NCBI RefSeq assembly: GCF_020164535.1 | Contig: NZ_JAIQZC010000002.1 | Coordinates: forward strand, 248,001-312,000 | From: Psychroflexus montanilacus | GTDB lineage: Bacteria > Bacteroidota > Bacteroidia > Flavobacteriales > Flavobacteriaceae | Direction: 5' to 3' | DNA: 64,000 nt | In this document: piece after piece, positions 20,007 through 28,871 of the stretch | How positions within the stretch are numbered: position 1 is the stretch's first letter | Layout: each line of letters opens with the position of its first letter | Notes under the pieces: generated by a model | Databases searched by the model: none | The model's input: the letters and a program-made list of their open reading frames with translations, nothing else | Told to the model about the DNA's origin: nothing | Position numbers and translations under genes: made by a program

Positions 20007-20394
20007 AGTAGATGAAAATTTTGTAAAGAAAGGAATCGAATCTGTTTCCAATACTGATTTTGATACCGTTTTTGACAGGAAAGATCAGCTTTTTGCAAAA
20101 ATCAATCATCCAGAATGGAAAAAATACAAGCAAAAAATTATTTTGATGTTTCAATTCCTCAAGGATGTAAAGCAAAAAAAATATCCTGAAACACCTTGGA
20201 AAACATTGGCTGCAATGATTTTTACGGTGCTTTACATCATCAATCCTTTAGATCTTATCCCAGATTTTATACCTATCATTGGATACATAGATGACTTGGC
20301 TGTATTTGGGTTTGTTCTTAAGTTAATTAACAAAGACTTAGAGTCTTACCAGGAATGGAAACTTGCACAAAAACAGGTCGCAGATGATAGCTAA
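19975..20394 (+). CDS. YkvA/DUF1232 family membrane protein
   Basis: A 139-residue protein. A charged N-terminal half precedes the DUF1232 hairpin: PWKTLAAMIFTVLYIINPLDLIP, then PDFIPIIGYIDDLAVFGFVL, the family hallmark. It is likely a small inner-membrane protein of unknown role. The start codon lies inside the permease gene, 32 bp before its stop, and no later in-frame ATG fits. It closes the plus-strand operon and is convergent with ffh across 23 bp, with no clear hairpin between. Confidence 0.85.
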   Translation: MKSSNKKQNNKVDENFVKKGIESVSNTDFDTVFDRKDQLFAKINHPEWKKYKQKIILMFQFLKDVKQKKYPETPWKTLAAMIFTVLYIINPLDLIPDFIPIIGYIDDLAVFGFVLKLINKDLESYQEWKLAQKQVADDS

Positions 20395-20417
20395 ATAATA
20401 AACTTAGAATCAAAAAA

Positions 20418-21746
20418 TTATTGAAGATTTTTCATCATCTGCATCATTTTTTTACCGCCACCACCTTGCATCATTTTCATCATTTTACTCATTTGAGTAA
20501 ACTGTTTTAATAATTGATTGACTTCTTGAACGGTAGTCCCGGAGCCTTTGCTTATTCGTTTTTTGCGACTAGCATTGATGCTTGTAGGATTTTCTCTTTC
20601 ATGTGGAGTCATGGAGTGAATCATAGCTTCTATATGCTTGAAAGCATCATCATCTATGTCCATATTTTTCATCATTTTACCTGCACCAGGAATCATACCC
20701 ATCAAGTCCTTCATGCTCCCCATTTTCTTCACCTGCTGGATTTGCTTCAGAAAATCATCAAAACCAAATTTATCTTTAGCAATTTTCTTTTGAATTTTTC
20801 GGGCTTCCTCTTCATCATATTGCTCCTGAGCTCTTTCTACAAGGGAAACAACATCACCCATCCCCAAAATACGATCTGCCATCCGTGAAGGATAAAACAC
20901 ATCAATCGCATCCATTTTCTCACCTGTACCTATAAACTTAATTGGCTTATTGACAACAGATTTTATAGAAATAGCAGCACCACCTCTGGTATCACCATCT
21001 AGTTTTGTAAGAATAACCCCATCGAAATCCAGTACATCGTTAAATGCTTTTGCTGTATTCACCGCATCCTGACCTGTCATAGCATCTACCACAAACAAGG
21101 TTTCTTGTGGCTGTACGGCTTTATAAATATCTGAGATTTCGTTCATCATCACTTCGTCAACAGCCAGACGTCCAGCGGTATCCAAAATGACAACATTATG
21201 TCCATTCTGCTTGGCATGAGCAATAGCAGCCTGAGCAATAGCTACTGGATTTTTTTCTTCTTTATTTGAAAACACCTCAACACCAATCTGCTCACCAACT
21301 ACGTGCAACTGGTCGATTGCAGCCGGTCTGTAGACATCACAGGCGACAAGTAAAGGCTTTTTTGTTTTTTTAGTCTTTAGGAAGTTAGCCAACTTACCAG
21401 AGAAAGTGGTTTTACCAGATCCCTGTAGTCCAGACATCAAGATCACACTAGGATTTCCAGACAAGTCAACGCCTTCGGCATCCCCACCCATCAATTCTGT
21501 CAACTCGTCTTTCACGATCTTGACCATCAATTGGTTAGGCTTCAAGCTTTTCAACACATTTTGACCTAAGGCTTTTTCTTTGACCAGATTTGTAAAATCT
21601 TTGGCAATCTTGAAATTGACATCGGCGTCAACCAATGCTCTTCTCACCTCTTTAAGTGTCTCTGCTACATTAACCTCTGTTATCTGACCATGACCTTTTA
21701 AAACATGAAAGGCCTTATCTAACTTATCACTTAAACTATCAAACAT
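20418..21746 (-). CDS. ffh: Signal recognition particle protein Ffh
   Basis: A 442-residue SRP54 GTPase that binds 4.5S RNA and signal sequences and delivers nascent membrane proteins to the membrane. The N and G domains show GLQGSGKTTFSGKLA, DTAGRL and TKLDGD. The methionine-rich M domain starts near residue 325 and ends in a run of Met and Lys. Length is normal. It fits functionally with yidC. The gene appears to be monocistronic, between ppa's terminator and the convergent YkvA-like gene. Confidence 0.98.
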   Translation of the reverse strand: MFDSLSDKLDKAFHVLKGHGQITEVNVAETLKEVRRALVDADVNFKIAKDFTNLVKEKALGQNVLKSLKPNQLMVKIVKDELTELMGGDAEGVDLSGNPSVILMSGLQGSGKTTFSGKLANFLKTKKTKKPLLVACDVYRPAAIDQLHVVGEQIGVEVFSNKEEKNPVAIAQAAIAHAKQNGHNVVILDTAGRLAVDEVMMNEISDIYKAVQPQETLFVVDAMTGQDAVNTAKAFNDVLDFDGVILTKLDGDTRGGAAISIKSVVNKPIKFIGTGEKMDAIDVFYPSRMADRILGMGDVVSLVERAQEQYDEEEARKIQKKIAKDKFGFDDFLKQIQQVKKMGSMKDLMGMIPGAGKMMKNMDIDDDAFKHIEAMIHSMTPHERENPTSINASRKKRISKGSGTTVQEVNQLLKQFTQMSKMMKMMQGGGGKKMMQMMKNLQ

Positions 21747-21765
21747 ATGTTCTATTGAATTTTAG

Positions 21766-21773
21766 CAAAAATA
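21766..21773 (-). promoter_or_regulatory. ffh -7 element
   Basis: Minus-strand TATTTTTG, an exact TAnnTTTG match, 19 nt before the ffh ATG. The upstream box is not clear. Confidence 0.5.
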
Positions 21774-21810
21774 AGAATTTGAAATCTATTAATGAAGATT
21801 TTATATACTA

Positions 21811-21837
21811 AAAAAACCACTTCAAAATGAAGTGGTT
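21811..21837 (-). terminator. ppa intrinsic terminator
   Basis: CCACTTCA, a 3-nt loop, then TGAAGTGG. On the minus strand the stem is followed by a T-run of six or more. It lies 27 bp after the ppa stop and upstream of the ffh promoter. Confidence 0.85.
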
Positions 21838-21863
21838 CTGTACCCAAAATCAGGATACTTATT

Positions 21864-22370
21864 TTATAAACTGAAATTGTGAGCTACTGTATCGCTTTCT
21901 TTATAACGAGCAACAGCTTTGTCTACAAGCTCTTTTGCTTCTTTCTCATCACCCCAGTTTCCTATAGTTACCTCTTTATTTTCAAGGTCTTTATATGTTC
22001 TAAAAAAATGTTCGATTTCTTTGATGGTATGCGGATTTAAGTCAGAGAATTTGTGAACATCTTCTCCCATTGGATCCGACACAGGAACACAAATAATTTT
22101 TTCATCAGGCCCTTTTTCATCAGACATATTGAGAACACCCACTGGTCTTACTTCTGCTACACAGCCAGGAACCACAGGATTGGTAAACAACACCAGCACA
22201 TCTATAGGATCATTGTCTAGCGCCAAAGTTTCTGGTACAAAACCATAATCTGCTGGATACATCATGGACGTATGCAACATTCTATCAAAGCGAATTTGTT
22301 TCAAATTGAAATCATACTCGTATTTATTTCTGCTTCCTCGTGGAATTTCTATCAACACATCAAATGTCAT
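21864..22370 (-). CDS. ppa: Inorganic pyrophosphatase (family I)
   Basis: A 168-residue soluble pyrophosphatase that hydrolyses PPi. It shows the family I start DVLIEIPRGSRNKYEYD, the motif YPADYGFVPETLALDNDPIDVLVL with the metal-binding aspartates, and RPVGVLNMSDEKGPDEKIICVP. A GTG two codons earlier (22376) is possible, but the ATG at 22370 gives the family start. It has its own promoter and terminator. Confidence 0.97.
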   Translation of the reverse strand: MTFDVLIEIPRGSRNKYEYDFNLKQIRFDRMLHTSMMYPADYGFVPETLALDNDPIDVLVLFTNPVVPGCVAEVRPVGVLNMSDEKGPDEKIICVPVSDPMGEDVHKFSDLNPHTIKEIEHFFRTYKDLENKEVTIGNWGDEKEAKELVDKAVARYKESDTVAHNFSL

Positions 22371-22402
22371 AATCACTAATTTTAAATAAATTTTAAGGAC
22401 GG

Positions 22403-22435
22403 CAAAAATAATAAAAACTTTGGCTATACTATCAA
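22403..22435 (-). promoter_or_regulatory. ppa promoter
   Basis: On the minus strand, TTG (22435-22433), a 22-nt spacer, then TATTTTTG (22410-22403), which leaves about 32 nt of leader. The spacer is at the long end of the Bacteroidota range. Confidence 0.6.
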
Positions 22436-22449
22436 CAATACTAAAATAA

Positions 22450-22484
22450 AAACCTGATTTTGAAATGAATTCAACATCAGGTTT
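22450..22484 (-). terminator. Intrinsic terminator of the DUF2141 gene
   Basis: Arms AAACCTGAT and ATCAGGTTT with an inner TTGAA/TTCAA stem, followed on the minus strand by a T-rich tract. Confidence 0.8.
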
Positions 22485-22508
22485 AAAATCTAATTTAAAA
22501 GTAAAAAG

Positions 22509-22949
22509 CTATCTATTGAAATTCAACTTCACATTTACACTCTCATTATTCAATTGAATTTTAGTGGATTCCCAGGTTGGAGGCCCGTAAGAATTTGGCA
22601 TTCCTGAGCTTGCCCAGTCTTCTTTTGGCATACCATTGGGATCAAAATCCATCTTTCCATTTCCGTTAGTATCGTGAAAAGCTGTAACTGCATACTCACC
22701 TTTCGGCAAGTCTGTAAAGCTTACATCAGTTTTGTCGTATTCATCCACATCTACAATAAGGCCTTTAAATCTATTTTCTGTCATGTAATCTGCCTTCTGA
22801 TTGAATAAGGCAATGTAGATTTTACCCCCTTTTTCGGTTTGTACTCCATCAAGTTTTACATTTATGATCCCTTTTTCTTCAAAATGAATTTGTGTTTCAT
22901 TTGAAACTTGTAGCGTGAAGCTTAGCAATAAAATAAGTAATAGTTTCAT
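22509..22949 (-). CDS. DUF2141 family exported protein
   Basis: A 146-residue secreted protein with a signal peptide (MKLLLILLLSFTLQVS). The DUF2141 core runs from GKIYIALFNQ through the conserved LPKGEYAVTAFHDTNGNGKMD, which looks like a calcium-type loop, and GMPKEDWASSG. Upstream in-frame ATGs exist at 22970 and 23018. However, the -7 element at 22980-22973 would put the transcript start at about 22968, so the ATG at 22949 is chosen. Function of the family is unknown. Confidence 0.85.
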   Translation of the reverse strand: MKLLLILLLSFTLQVSNETQIHFEEKGIINVKLDGVQTEKGGKIYIALFNQKADYMTENRFKGLIVDVDEYDKTDVSFTDLPKGEYAVTAFHDTNGNGKMDFDPNGMPKEDWASSGMPNSYGPPTWESTKIQLNNESVNVKLNFNR

Positions 22950-22972
22950 GACTTTTGTTTTTAAGTTCATTT

Positions 22973-22980
22973 CAAATGTA
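22973..22980 (-). promoter_or_regulatory. -7 element of the DUF2141 gene
   Basis: Minus-strand TACATTTG, an exact TAnnTTTG match. It decides the start: only the ATG at 22949 lies a normal distance downstream. Confidence 0.55.
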
Positions 22981-23100
22981 AAGTGACATTTAAACTTTTT
23001 TGTGAAGAAATTGACCAATGGGAGATTATGGCAGATAAACGGTATTTAACCTCAGATTCACTATATAAATCTGGCTCTCAATTAGTTAAAGTCCCAATTC

Positions 23101-25632
23101 TTAAAACTGAAATGAAATGAAAGCATTAGGTGTCAATTCTAGACTTTGAATCCTAACATTCTCCACGCTCGCATTGGAATCGTCTAGCCTGAAAAATTGT
23201 TGAGTAAGATTGTTACTATTGAATAGATTCAAAACACTAATGCCTGTACTTATAAAAGAGTTGGAAAGCTTAAACTGATAACTCGCTGTAAAATTGACCT
23301 GAAAATAGTCTTTTAAATTGCTTTCGTTTGGGTTTAAAAAATTAAGCCTTGGATTGGTGTCTGGGGTCAATATAGGATTTTCGGTATCAATTTCTGTCAT
23401 AGGTCTTCCGGCAAAATAGCGTCCGCCTAAAGACAATTTGAGTTGATTGGCCGTATAACTTGCTCCAAAAGCTGAACTCTGAGTGATCTCAAAATTGTTT
23501 GCGAATTGTTGTGGCTCAAAATTATTGAAATCGTAGGTATTCTCCATCAATGAAAAATTGATCCAAAAATTAAAGTCTTTAATCTTCTTTTGAATCAGAA
23601 CTTCTGTCCCTAGCACCTTATAATCCCCGTTGATTTGAAGAAATTCTAGCTGATTTTGGAATCCCTGACTTCCCGAGGAAATACCTTCTACTGTTTTATG
23701 ATATACACTCCCCTGAAACATCCATTCATTTTTATTAAAATTGACGCCAGCTTCCAACTGAAAGTTATTAATAATTGGAAAATTGTCTTCATTGGCAAGC
23801 ACCCAACGCCTTTTTTCTACACCCAGGAAATCTTGCTGCTGATCGATCACCTGTGTCAGCGTTTGATTTTTGATTTCTCCAAGCAGATTCCATCTCCAAT
23901 TTCTATTGGCTTGATAACTAAAACTGAGTCTCGGCTCTAGTCTAAAATCTCCAAAATCAGTGTAATAGTTTCCACGCACTCCCATACGCGTTTCAACTTT
24001 TTTATTTTCTGAAGTGTAACTCAGTTCACTGATTCCTGAATGTGTTATGAGTACTTGTTTATCCCTTAGGATCACCTCTGGTGAGTTCACAATATTATTG
24101 TTCCTCACACCTACCTCATTGAATTGATAACCCGTACGTAGTGAAAACAAATCTGAAATTTTATGTGAATCTTTAAAACTCAGCTTGATATCAACTACGC
24201 CATTGTTTTGTAGCAAAGTCTGGTTATTTAATACAGACTGATTTAACGCTTCAAGCTCATAAAATGAAGCATTGAAGGCTACAGATGAAGAATGATTTTC
24301 ATTCCATTCCGTTTTATAACTTAAGTTGGCAAGAAAATTACTTTGTTCAAAATCATTTCTCTTTTGTTCTGAAGTGGTTTCTAAAACCTCATCAAAGGTA
24401 AGTTTGTTTTGAATAGCCAGAACATCAAGGTTCAAGGCATTTTTGGAATCAAATTCATAATCATACTGAAGCGAAACATCATAAAATTGAAGTTCCTGCT
24501 GAGTGGTGATTCGATTGTCGGTACCCTGAAGTAAATCCTGAATTTTTGTATTTTGAAATACTTTATCGGTAAATCCATTGTAAGTTGGGGAGTCCCATAG
24601 GTCTGTCAAAGATCTTCTTGCCGCAATTTGAAGGTTGGAGTTGTCATTCAACTCGAGTAATGCAGTAGCATTTGCGCTTAAAAAATCAAGTTGAACTGTT
24701 CTTTTAAAATCTTGAGTATGCGCTCGCGATGCTATGTCTATCACAGATGAAACACCTTCGTTATAAAAAGCAGAGCTTCCATTTTTAATAACGTTGATAT
24801 CGTGGTTGATAAGTGGATTGATGGCGGAAATCATTCCGAAAAAGTGACCCGTCTGGTACATTCTTGAGCCATTCCATAAAACCAGATTTTGATCGTGAGT
24901 ACCACCTCTCACATTAATTTGAGCTATGGTTTCATCTGTATTGACGACACCTGGGACATATTGAAGACTATGGAGAACATCTGCGTTAATAAGGCCTGGA
25001 AGCACACCAAATTCCTGGGGAACAATCCTCAAACTGTTATCCGAATTAAGAGATATTCCTTTGGTTAAATATTCTTTTATCAGCACCTCATCCAATTCAA
25101 TTTCAGGATATAAATATATTTCCGTGCAGCTTTCATCATCTAAAGCTGCAGAATTCCCTTGCGTGTTAAAATAATTGGGATGGGAAAATTCCATCTTTTC
25201 CAGATTCAAAGAGGAGTCCAGAAAGACTTTTCCAAAAGAATTGGAAATGGCAATTCTTGATGAATTTAATTCCAAAATCACATTAGCAATCCCCGATCTT
25301 GTAACAGCATCTATGAACTTTAAGCATTTTTTTGAAGAATCAAAGCTAACGGAGATACTTTCATCAGAAACAAAAACAAACTCTAAAGGAAATTGCTGCT
25401 GGATATATTCTAAAAATGATAACAGAGAAGAGCCTTCTTGAGGGGATTTTACCTTTAGGTTTTCAAGATCTTCATATAAATAATTGAACTTAACCTCCTG
25501 TGCCCGCTCGATACTATCCAACAAAGCAACAAGCTCAATCTTTTCTTGAGATTGAGCTTGAAGATTGCAGCCTAATAAAATCAGGATGGCCGCAAAAAAG
25601 GATTTTAACCAAATTTTATCTTTGTTCATCAT
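23101..25632 (-). CDS. TonB-dependent outer-membrane receptor with N-terminal STN-like domain
   Basis: An outer-membrane receptor of about 843 residues, the last gene of a sigma/anti-sigma operon. A signal peptide ends near LQAQ. A STN-like signalling domain (about 30-100) is followed by a carboxypeptidase-regulatory-like beta sandwich (about 100-165) and the plug, with LQYVPGVVNTDETIAQINVRGG and NGSRMYQTGHFFGM. A 22-strand-type barrel follows and ends in a terminal phenylalanine (FISFQF). An STN-like domain plus upstream FecR suggests it signals ligand binding to FecR. The ligand is unknown and there is no SusD partner. The start overlaps the FecR gene's end by about 17 bp; upstream TTG codons are in frame. 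Confidence 0.88.
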   Translation of the reverse strand: MMNKDKIWLKSFFAAILILLGCNLQAQSQEKIELVALLDSIERAQEVKFNYLYEDLENLKVKSPQEGSSLLSFLEYIQQQFPLEFVFVSDESISVSFDSSKKCLKFIDAVTRSGIANVILELNSSRIAISNSFGKVFLDSSLNLEKMEFSHPNYFNTQGNSAALDDESCTEIYLYPEIELDEVLIKEYLTKGISLNSDNSLRIVPQEFGVLPGLINADVLHSLQYVPGVVNTDETIAQINVRGGTHDQNLVLWNGSRMYQTGHFFGMISAINPLINHDINVIKNGSSAFYNEGVSSVIDIASRAHTQDFKRTVQLDFLSANATALLELNDNSNLQIAARRSLTDLWDSPTYNGFTDKVFQNTKIQDLLQGTDNRITTQQELQFYDVSLQYDYEFDSKNALNLDVLAIQNKLTFDEVLETTSEQKRNDFEQSNFLANLSYKTEWNENHSSSVAFNASFYELEALNQSVLNNQTLLQNNGVVDIKLSFKDSHKISDLFSLRTGYQFNEVGVRNNNIVNSPEVILRDKQVLITHSGISELSYTSENKKVETRMGVRGNYYTDFGDFRLEPRLSFSYQANRNWRWNLLGEIKNQTLTQVIDQQQDFLGVEKRRWVLANEDNFPIINNFQLEAGVNFNKNEWMFQGSVYHKTVEGISSGSQGFQNQLEFLQINGDYKVLGTEVLIQKKIKDFNFWINFSLMENTYDFNNFEPQQFANNFEITQSSAFGASYTANQLKLSLGGRYFAGRPMTEIDTENPILTPDTNPRLNFLNPNESNLKDYFQVNFTASYQFKLSNSFISTGISVLNLFNSNNLTQQFFRLDDSNASVENVRIQSLELTPNAFISFQF

Positions 25633-26503
25633 CAACAAAAATAAATTTATTTTCGTTGATTACTTTAAAATTGATTTGATATGTTTTGCTTAAAATATCT
25701 AAAGCAAGAGATAAACTATCGGAAGGTAGGGTTCCTGTGAAGTTTTTATCTTCTGTAACTTTAGAGATGTCTACTTCTATCTGATAGTCCTTCTCTAGCT
25801 GTTGCATAACTTCAGACAAGCTTACGTTTTTGAACTGATGGGCATTGGAGACCCATTCTGGCCTGTCATTATAGACATTACTTTGCTCAACTTTGAGCCC
25901 ATTTTGATAAGATATCATTTGCCCTTTATTTAGTATAACCTCTTCCTGTTTAAATTTTACTTTTACAGACCCTTCATAACAGATCACTTTTAAGAGTGAA
26001 TCTCTGGACAATACATCAAATCTAGTTCCGATAACCTGAACCTTACCTAATTGAGTTTTTACCGTAAATGTTTCACCTTTGGCTACTTCAAAATAAGCCT
26101 GACCGTTCAGCTGTGTTGTTCTATCAAAATCCCAAAACCAGTTATTGAATTGAAACTTAGAGTTTTCAGCTAAAATAACTTTAGAATTATCGGGCAATAA
26201 GACTGTTTCCTGAGTATTGATTTGGGAAGTGTAATCTTTTATGGATAATAAGAAAGCTACCGATGCAATACCTATAATCAAAAGAATTGATGCCGCAATT
26301 GACCAATTAAATCTTTTCTTCTTCTTGGAACCACGCTTGTGTTTTAGCTCTTGAAAAACCTCATCTTTTCTAAAATCTGGTTTTTCAAATTGAGCAGAAT
26401 AGTATTTTATTTTTTGAAAAGTATCAAATCCGTCTATGTGCTGAACAGACTCATCATTTTCTTTATTATCCAGCCAGTCGGCTAATTTGTATTTTTTCTT
26501 CAT
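25616..26503 (-). CDS. FecR family anti-sigma factor
   Basis: A 295-residue single-pass inner-membrane protein. The cytosolic N-terminal region is about 65 residues, including the DWLDNKEND segment. A transmembrane helix lies at about 66-87. The periplasmic FecR domain (about 100-195, VLLPDNSKVILAENS then LNGQAYFEV) is followed by a DUF4974 domain that resembles STN folds (about 225-293). It should hold the ECF sigma factor inactive and take a signal from the TonB receptor encoded next. It lies 43 bp after the sigma gene and overlaps the receptor gene. Confidence 0.92.
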   Translation of the reverse strand: MKKKYKLADWLDNKENDESVQHIDGFDTFQKIKYYSAQFEKPDFRKDEVFQELKHKRGSKKKKRFNWSIAASILLIIGIASVAFLLSIKDYTSQINTQETVLLPDNSKVILAENSKFQFNNWFWDFDRTTQLNGQAYFEVAKGETFTVKTQLGKVQVIGTRFDVLSRDSLLKVICYEGSVKVKFKQEEVILNKGQMISYQNGLKVEQSNVYNDRPEWVSNAHQFKNVSLSEVMQQLEKDYQIEVDISKVTEDKNFTGTLPSDSLSLALDILSKTYQINFKVINENKFIFVDDEQR

Positions 26504-26546
26504 CGGTTTAGTTTCTATAACTATAACACCTCAAAATGGAATTACC

Positions 26547-27068
26547 CTAGTTAAATGCTTCGATTTTTTCTCTCAAACTCTCTAAAGCTTTTTGCATTCT
26601 CTTTTCCACAGCCTTTACACTTATACCCAAAATTTCTGCAATTTCCTTGTAAGATTTCTCGTCTATGCGATGCAGTAGAAACGCAGTACGCTGTTTTTCA
26701 GATAAATTTTGGATGGCTTTTTCTAGCTTTTTTTTGAACTCCTCCTCCTCCATTTTGTAATCCGGAGTTTCCAAATTTTCCGTGCGCTGGGGAACTGTAC
26801 TTGCGTATTTCAAAACCACTTGCCTGTGCTTGTATCTATTTAAAGATAAATTGTTGGCGACAGTAAAAAGAAAGGATTTAGCTTTAGTAAAAGGAACTTT
26901 TTTACAATTTTCCCACAGTTTAATGAAAGCTTCCTGCACCGATTCTTCTGCCATTTCCTGGTTGCCAAACTTGTAATAAAAATAGTTGTTGATCAACTCT
27001 GAATAGGTAGTGTAAACCTTTTCGTATACTTTTTCTTCACAAACATTATCAATAAGTGGTTTTTCCAT
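26547..27068 (-). CDS. ECF sigma-70 factor (FecI-like)
   Basis: A 173-residue extracytoplasmic-function sigma factor. Region 2 is seen in ELINNYFYYKFGNQEMAEES and AFIKLWENC. Region 4 is a helix-turn-helix: LSEKQRTAFLLHRIDEKSY and KEIAEILGISVKAVEKRMQKA. It heads an operon with FecR and a TonB receptor, the standard surface-signalling arrangement. The intergenic space before it carries an inverted repeat and faces a divergent lipoprotein gene, which may be a co-regulated target. Confidence 0.93.
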   Translation of the reverse strand: MEKPLIDNVCEEKVYEKVYTTYSELINNYFYYKFGNQEMAEESVQEAFIKLWENCKKVPFTKAKSFLFTVANNLSLNRYKHRQVVLKYASTVPQRTENLETPDYKMEEEEFKKKLEKAIQNLSEKQRTAFLLHRIDEKSYKEIAEILGISVKAVEKRMQKALESLREKIEAFN

Positions 27069-27119
27069 AGGCTAAAAGTCGATACATTATATATACGTAA
27101 AACAAATTAATACAAAATA

Positions 27120-27140
27120 ACCCTAACACAAACTTAGGGT
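27120..27140. promoter_or_regulatory. Inverted repeat between the sigma operon and the divergent lipoprotein gene
   Basis: ACCCTAA, 7 nt, TTAGGGT. The perfect 7-bp arms sit about 50 bp from both start codons. Because the arms are symmetrical, both strands show TTAGGGT with an AT-rich extension in the direction of each gene. An operator or a pair of divergent ECF-type upstream promoter boxes is possible. Confidence 0.4.
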
Positions 27141-27194
27141 AAAATCAAATTTACTTGTTATGTATGAAAAGGTTTTTTAATAAATTTACATACC

Positions 27195-28241
27195 ATGAAA
27201 CAACTCTATTTTTTACTTTTTATTTTATTCCTTTGGAGTTGCCAAACCGAAGAGTTTTTTGAGAGTGTTGAAGAAAACACCTCTCTATCAAGTCAAAGTG
27301 AATTAAGTAATCTTATTTCCAGACTCAATCAAAATCCAACAGCATTTGATGATTTCATTGATAATTCCAATAGTTTTAGTTTGGAATTTCCATTTGAAGT
27401 GACTGTAAATTCTGAAAATACATTCATTATTGAAGAATTTGATGATTACCAGCCACTCATAGATGAATTATCCTCCTTATCTGAAGATTATATTATTACA
27501 ATAGGGTTTCCAGTAGAAATTTCTCTGCCAAATTACGAATCCCTTAATGTGCAAAGTGAATCTGAACTTGAAGCCATTGAAGCAAATGTAGAAGGCAGTA
27601 TAGAGATAAATTGTCTGGAGTATAATTTCCCACTGGACGTCAATATTTTTGATGCCGAAAACAGTCTTACCGACAGGCGAAGCATACAAAACAAAGCTCA
27701 ATTTTTCAATTTGATTCAAAATTTAAAACAAAACAACGGGTTTTATCAAATTGTTTATCCTGTAACTATATCAATTGATGGGTCCAATCAATCCATTTCA
27801 TCTAATGTGAACCTTGAAGCTGCTATAGAAAATCTGGATGCTGCGTGTTTTGACCCTTCATTATTTATCAATTCTGCTTCTGGGCTACAACAATTTATTG
27901 CCTTTGTGACATCAGGCGAATTCAGAGTTACTCAATTTATTGACGTGAATGGAGATGATGAAACCGGTGATTATGAAAACTTTGTATTTACCTTCAATTC
28001 AAACAATACTATTTCTATAGTCAACACAACAAGTGGTGACACCTTTACTGCAGATTGGCAAGCTGAAATTGATGATGATGAGCTTGTGTTTGAGCTCGAT
28101 TTGGAAGATCTTGAAGAATTTGAAGACCTGGACGAAGACTGGATTGTTTTAGACTTTGCAAATCCAGATCAAATCGAATTGAGATATGAAGATGATGATG
28201 ACGGTGGCGGCGAAAGTTTCTTAACTTTCGAAAAGATTTAA
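27195..28241 (+). CDS. Acidic lipoprotein of unknown function with internal strand repeats
   Basis: A 348-residue putative lipoprotein with lipobox LWSC (Cys16). I do not recognise the family. The first 225 residues contain four similar short strands: FPFEVTV, GFPVEISL, NFPLDVNI and YPVTISI. Each is followed by a loop and a helix rich in Glu and Leu, so the region looks like a repeat protein. The last 110 residues form a more compact beta-rich domain with an Asp-rich loop (VNGDDETGDYENF) and end in a DDDDGGGES stretch, suggesting calcium binding or a lipocalin-like fold. It is divergent from the ECF sigma operon and followed after 11 bp by a small membrane protein. Confidence 0.65.
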   Translation: MKQLYFLLFILFLWSCQTEEFFESVEENTSLSSQSELSNLISRLNQNPTAFDDFIDNSNSFSLEFPFEVTVNSENTFIIEEFDDYQPLIDELSSLSEDYIITIGFPVEISLPNYESLNVQSESELEAIEANVEGSIEINCLEYNFPLDVNIFDAENSLTDRRSIQNKAQFFNLIQNLKQNNGFYQIVYPVTISIDGSNQSISSNVNLEAAIENLDAACFDPSLFINSASGLQQFIAFVTSGEFRVTQFIDVNGDDETGDYENFVFTFNSNNTISIVNTTSGDTFTADWQAEIDDDELVFELDLEDLEEFEDLDEDWIVLDFANPDQIELRYEDDDDGGGESFLTFEKI

Positions 28242-28252
28242 AAAATTTAGCC

Positions 28253-28483
28253 ATGGATTCTCAAAAACCTTCACAAAACGATCTTCGTGCAAAACTAAAA
28301 ACCCTAAACATTATTTTTTATGTAGTCATGTTGGTTTGGCTTGTTTTTATTGGCGTTATCATTTCAAAACTAATAGCTGGAGAGGAAGCGACTACTTTAT
28401 TTATTGGCACCATTCCAGTAGTTGCTGTGCTTATTATCTTAAGCCAGATTAAATCTAAAATCAAGAAAGAGATTAATTCTTAA
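28253..28483 (+). CDS. Small two-helix membrane protein
   Basis: A 76-residue protein with two predicted transmembrane helices, at about 20-41 and 47-65, a hydrophilic N-terminus and a basic C-terminus (KSKIKKEINS). I know no named family for it. It follows the acidic lipoprotein gene by 11 bp and is probably on the same transcript. Confidence 0.65.
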   Translation: MDSQKPSQNDLRAKLKTLNIIFYVVMLVWLVFIGVIISKLIAGEEATTLFIGTIPVVAVLIILSQIKSKIKKEINS

Positions 28484-28517
28484 GAGGAAGTTTTTCTAGA
28501 AAAACAAAAGCTTCCTC
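28484..28517 (+). terminator. Nested hairpin after the small membrane protein gene
   Basis: Outer arms GAGGAAG and CTTCCTC enclose a second palindrome, GTTTTTCTAGAAAAAC. There is no long T-run after it, so it could be a weak terminator or an RNA-stabilising 3' structure. It begins directly at the stop codon. Confidence 0.5.
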
Positions 28518-28871
28518 AATATACTCAAATTAAACCTTGTCTTGGTTTATGGTACAAATAGGCTCAACCTTTATCCCATCAAAGATTTAGATGCGTGCAA
28601 TGGTTTCAGCTAGTAATGATGTAGAGGCAGGCTGTGGTTCGCTTTCCTTATACGTTCAAAAAGGAATATTATAGGGCACAGAAAGACTTATCTCCTATAG
28701 CCTAATTTTTGCCTACTCCAATATCTTAAAACTTATAATTTTTCTATTTAGCTTTAGTAAAGTCCGAAACCAGACATCCCTAACCAATAAAAGTCAAGCA
28801 TAAAGTAACTGGTTCAAAAATATAGGTAGACGCAATCAAATTCAGAAGAGACCCTTACCATTATAAATGAA
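28518..28871. other. Gene-free stretch of about 350 bp
   Basis: No reading frame on either strand shows a recognisable protein. Base composition in the left half is a little richer in G and C than typical spacers here, so a decayed gene or mobile remnant cannot be excluded, but I could not identify one. Confidence 0.4.

Noticed and set aside
27120-27140. Telomere-like TTAGGG repeat
   Set aside because: Only one copy per arm is present; it is an inverted repeat, not a tandem array.
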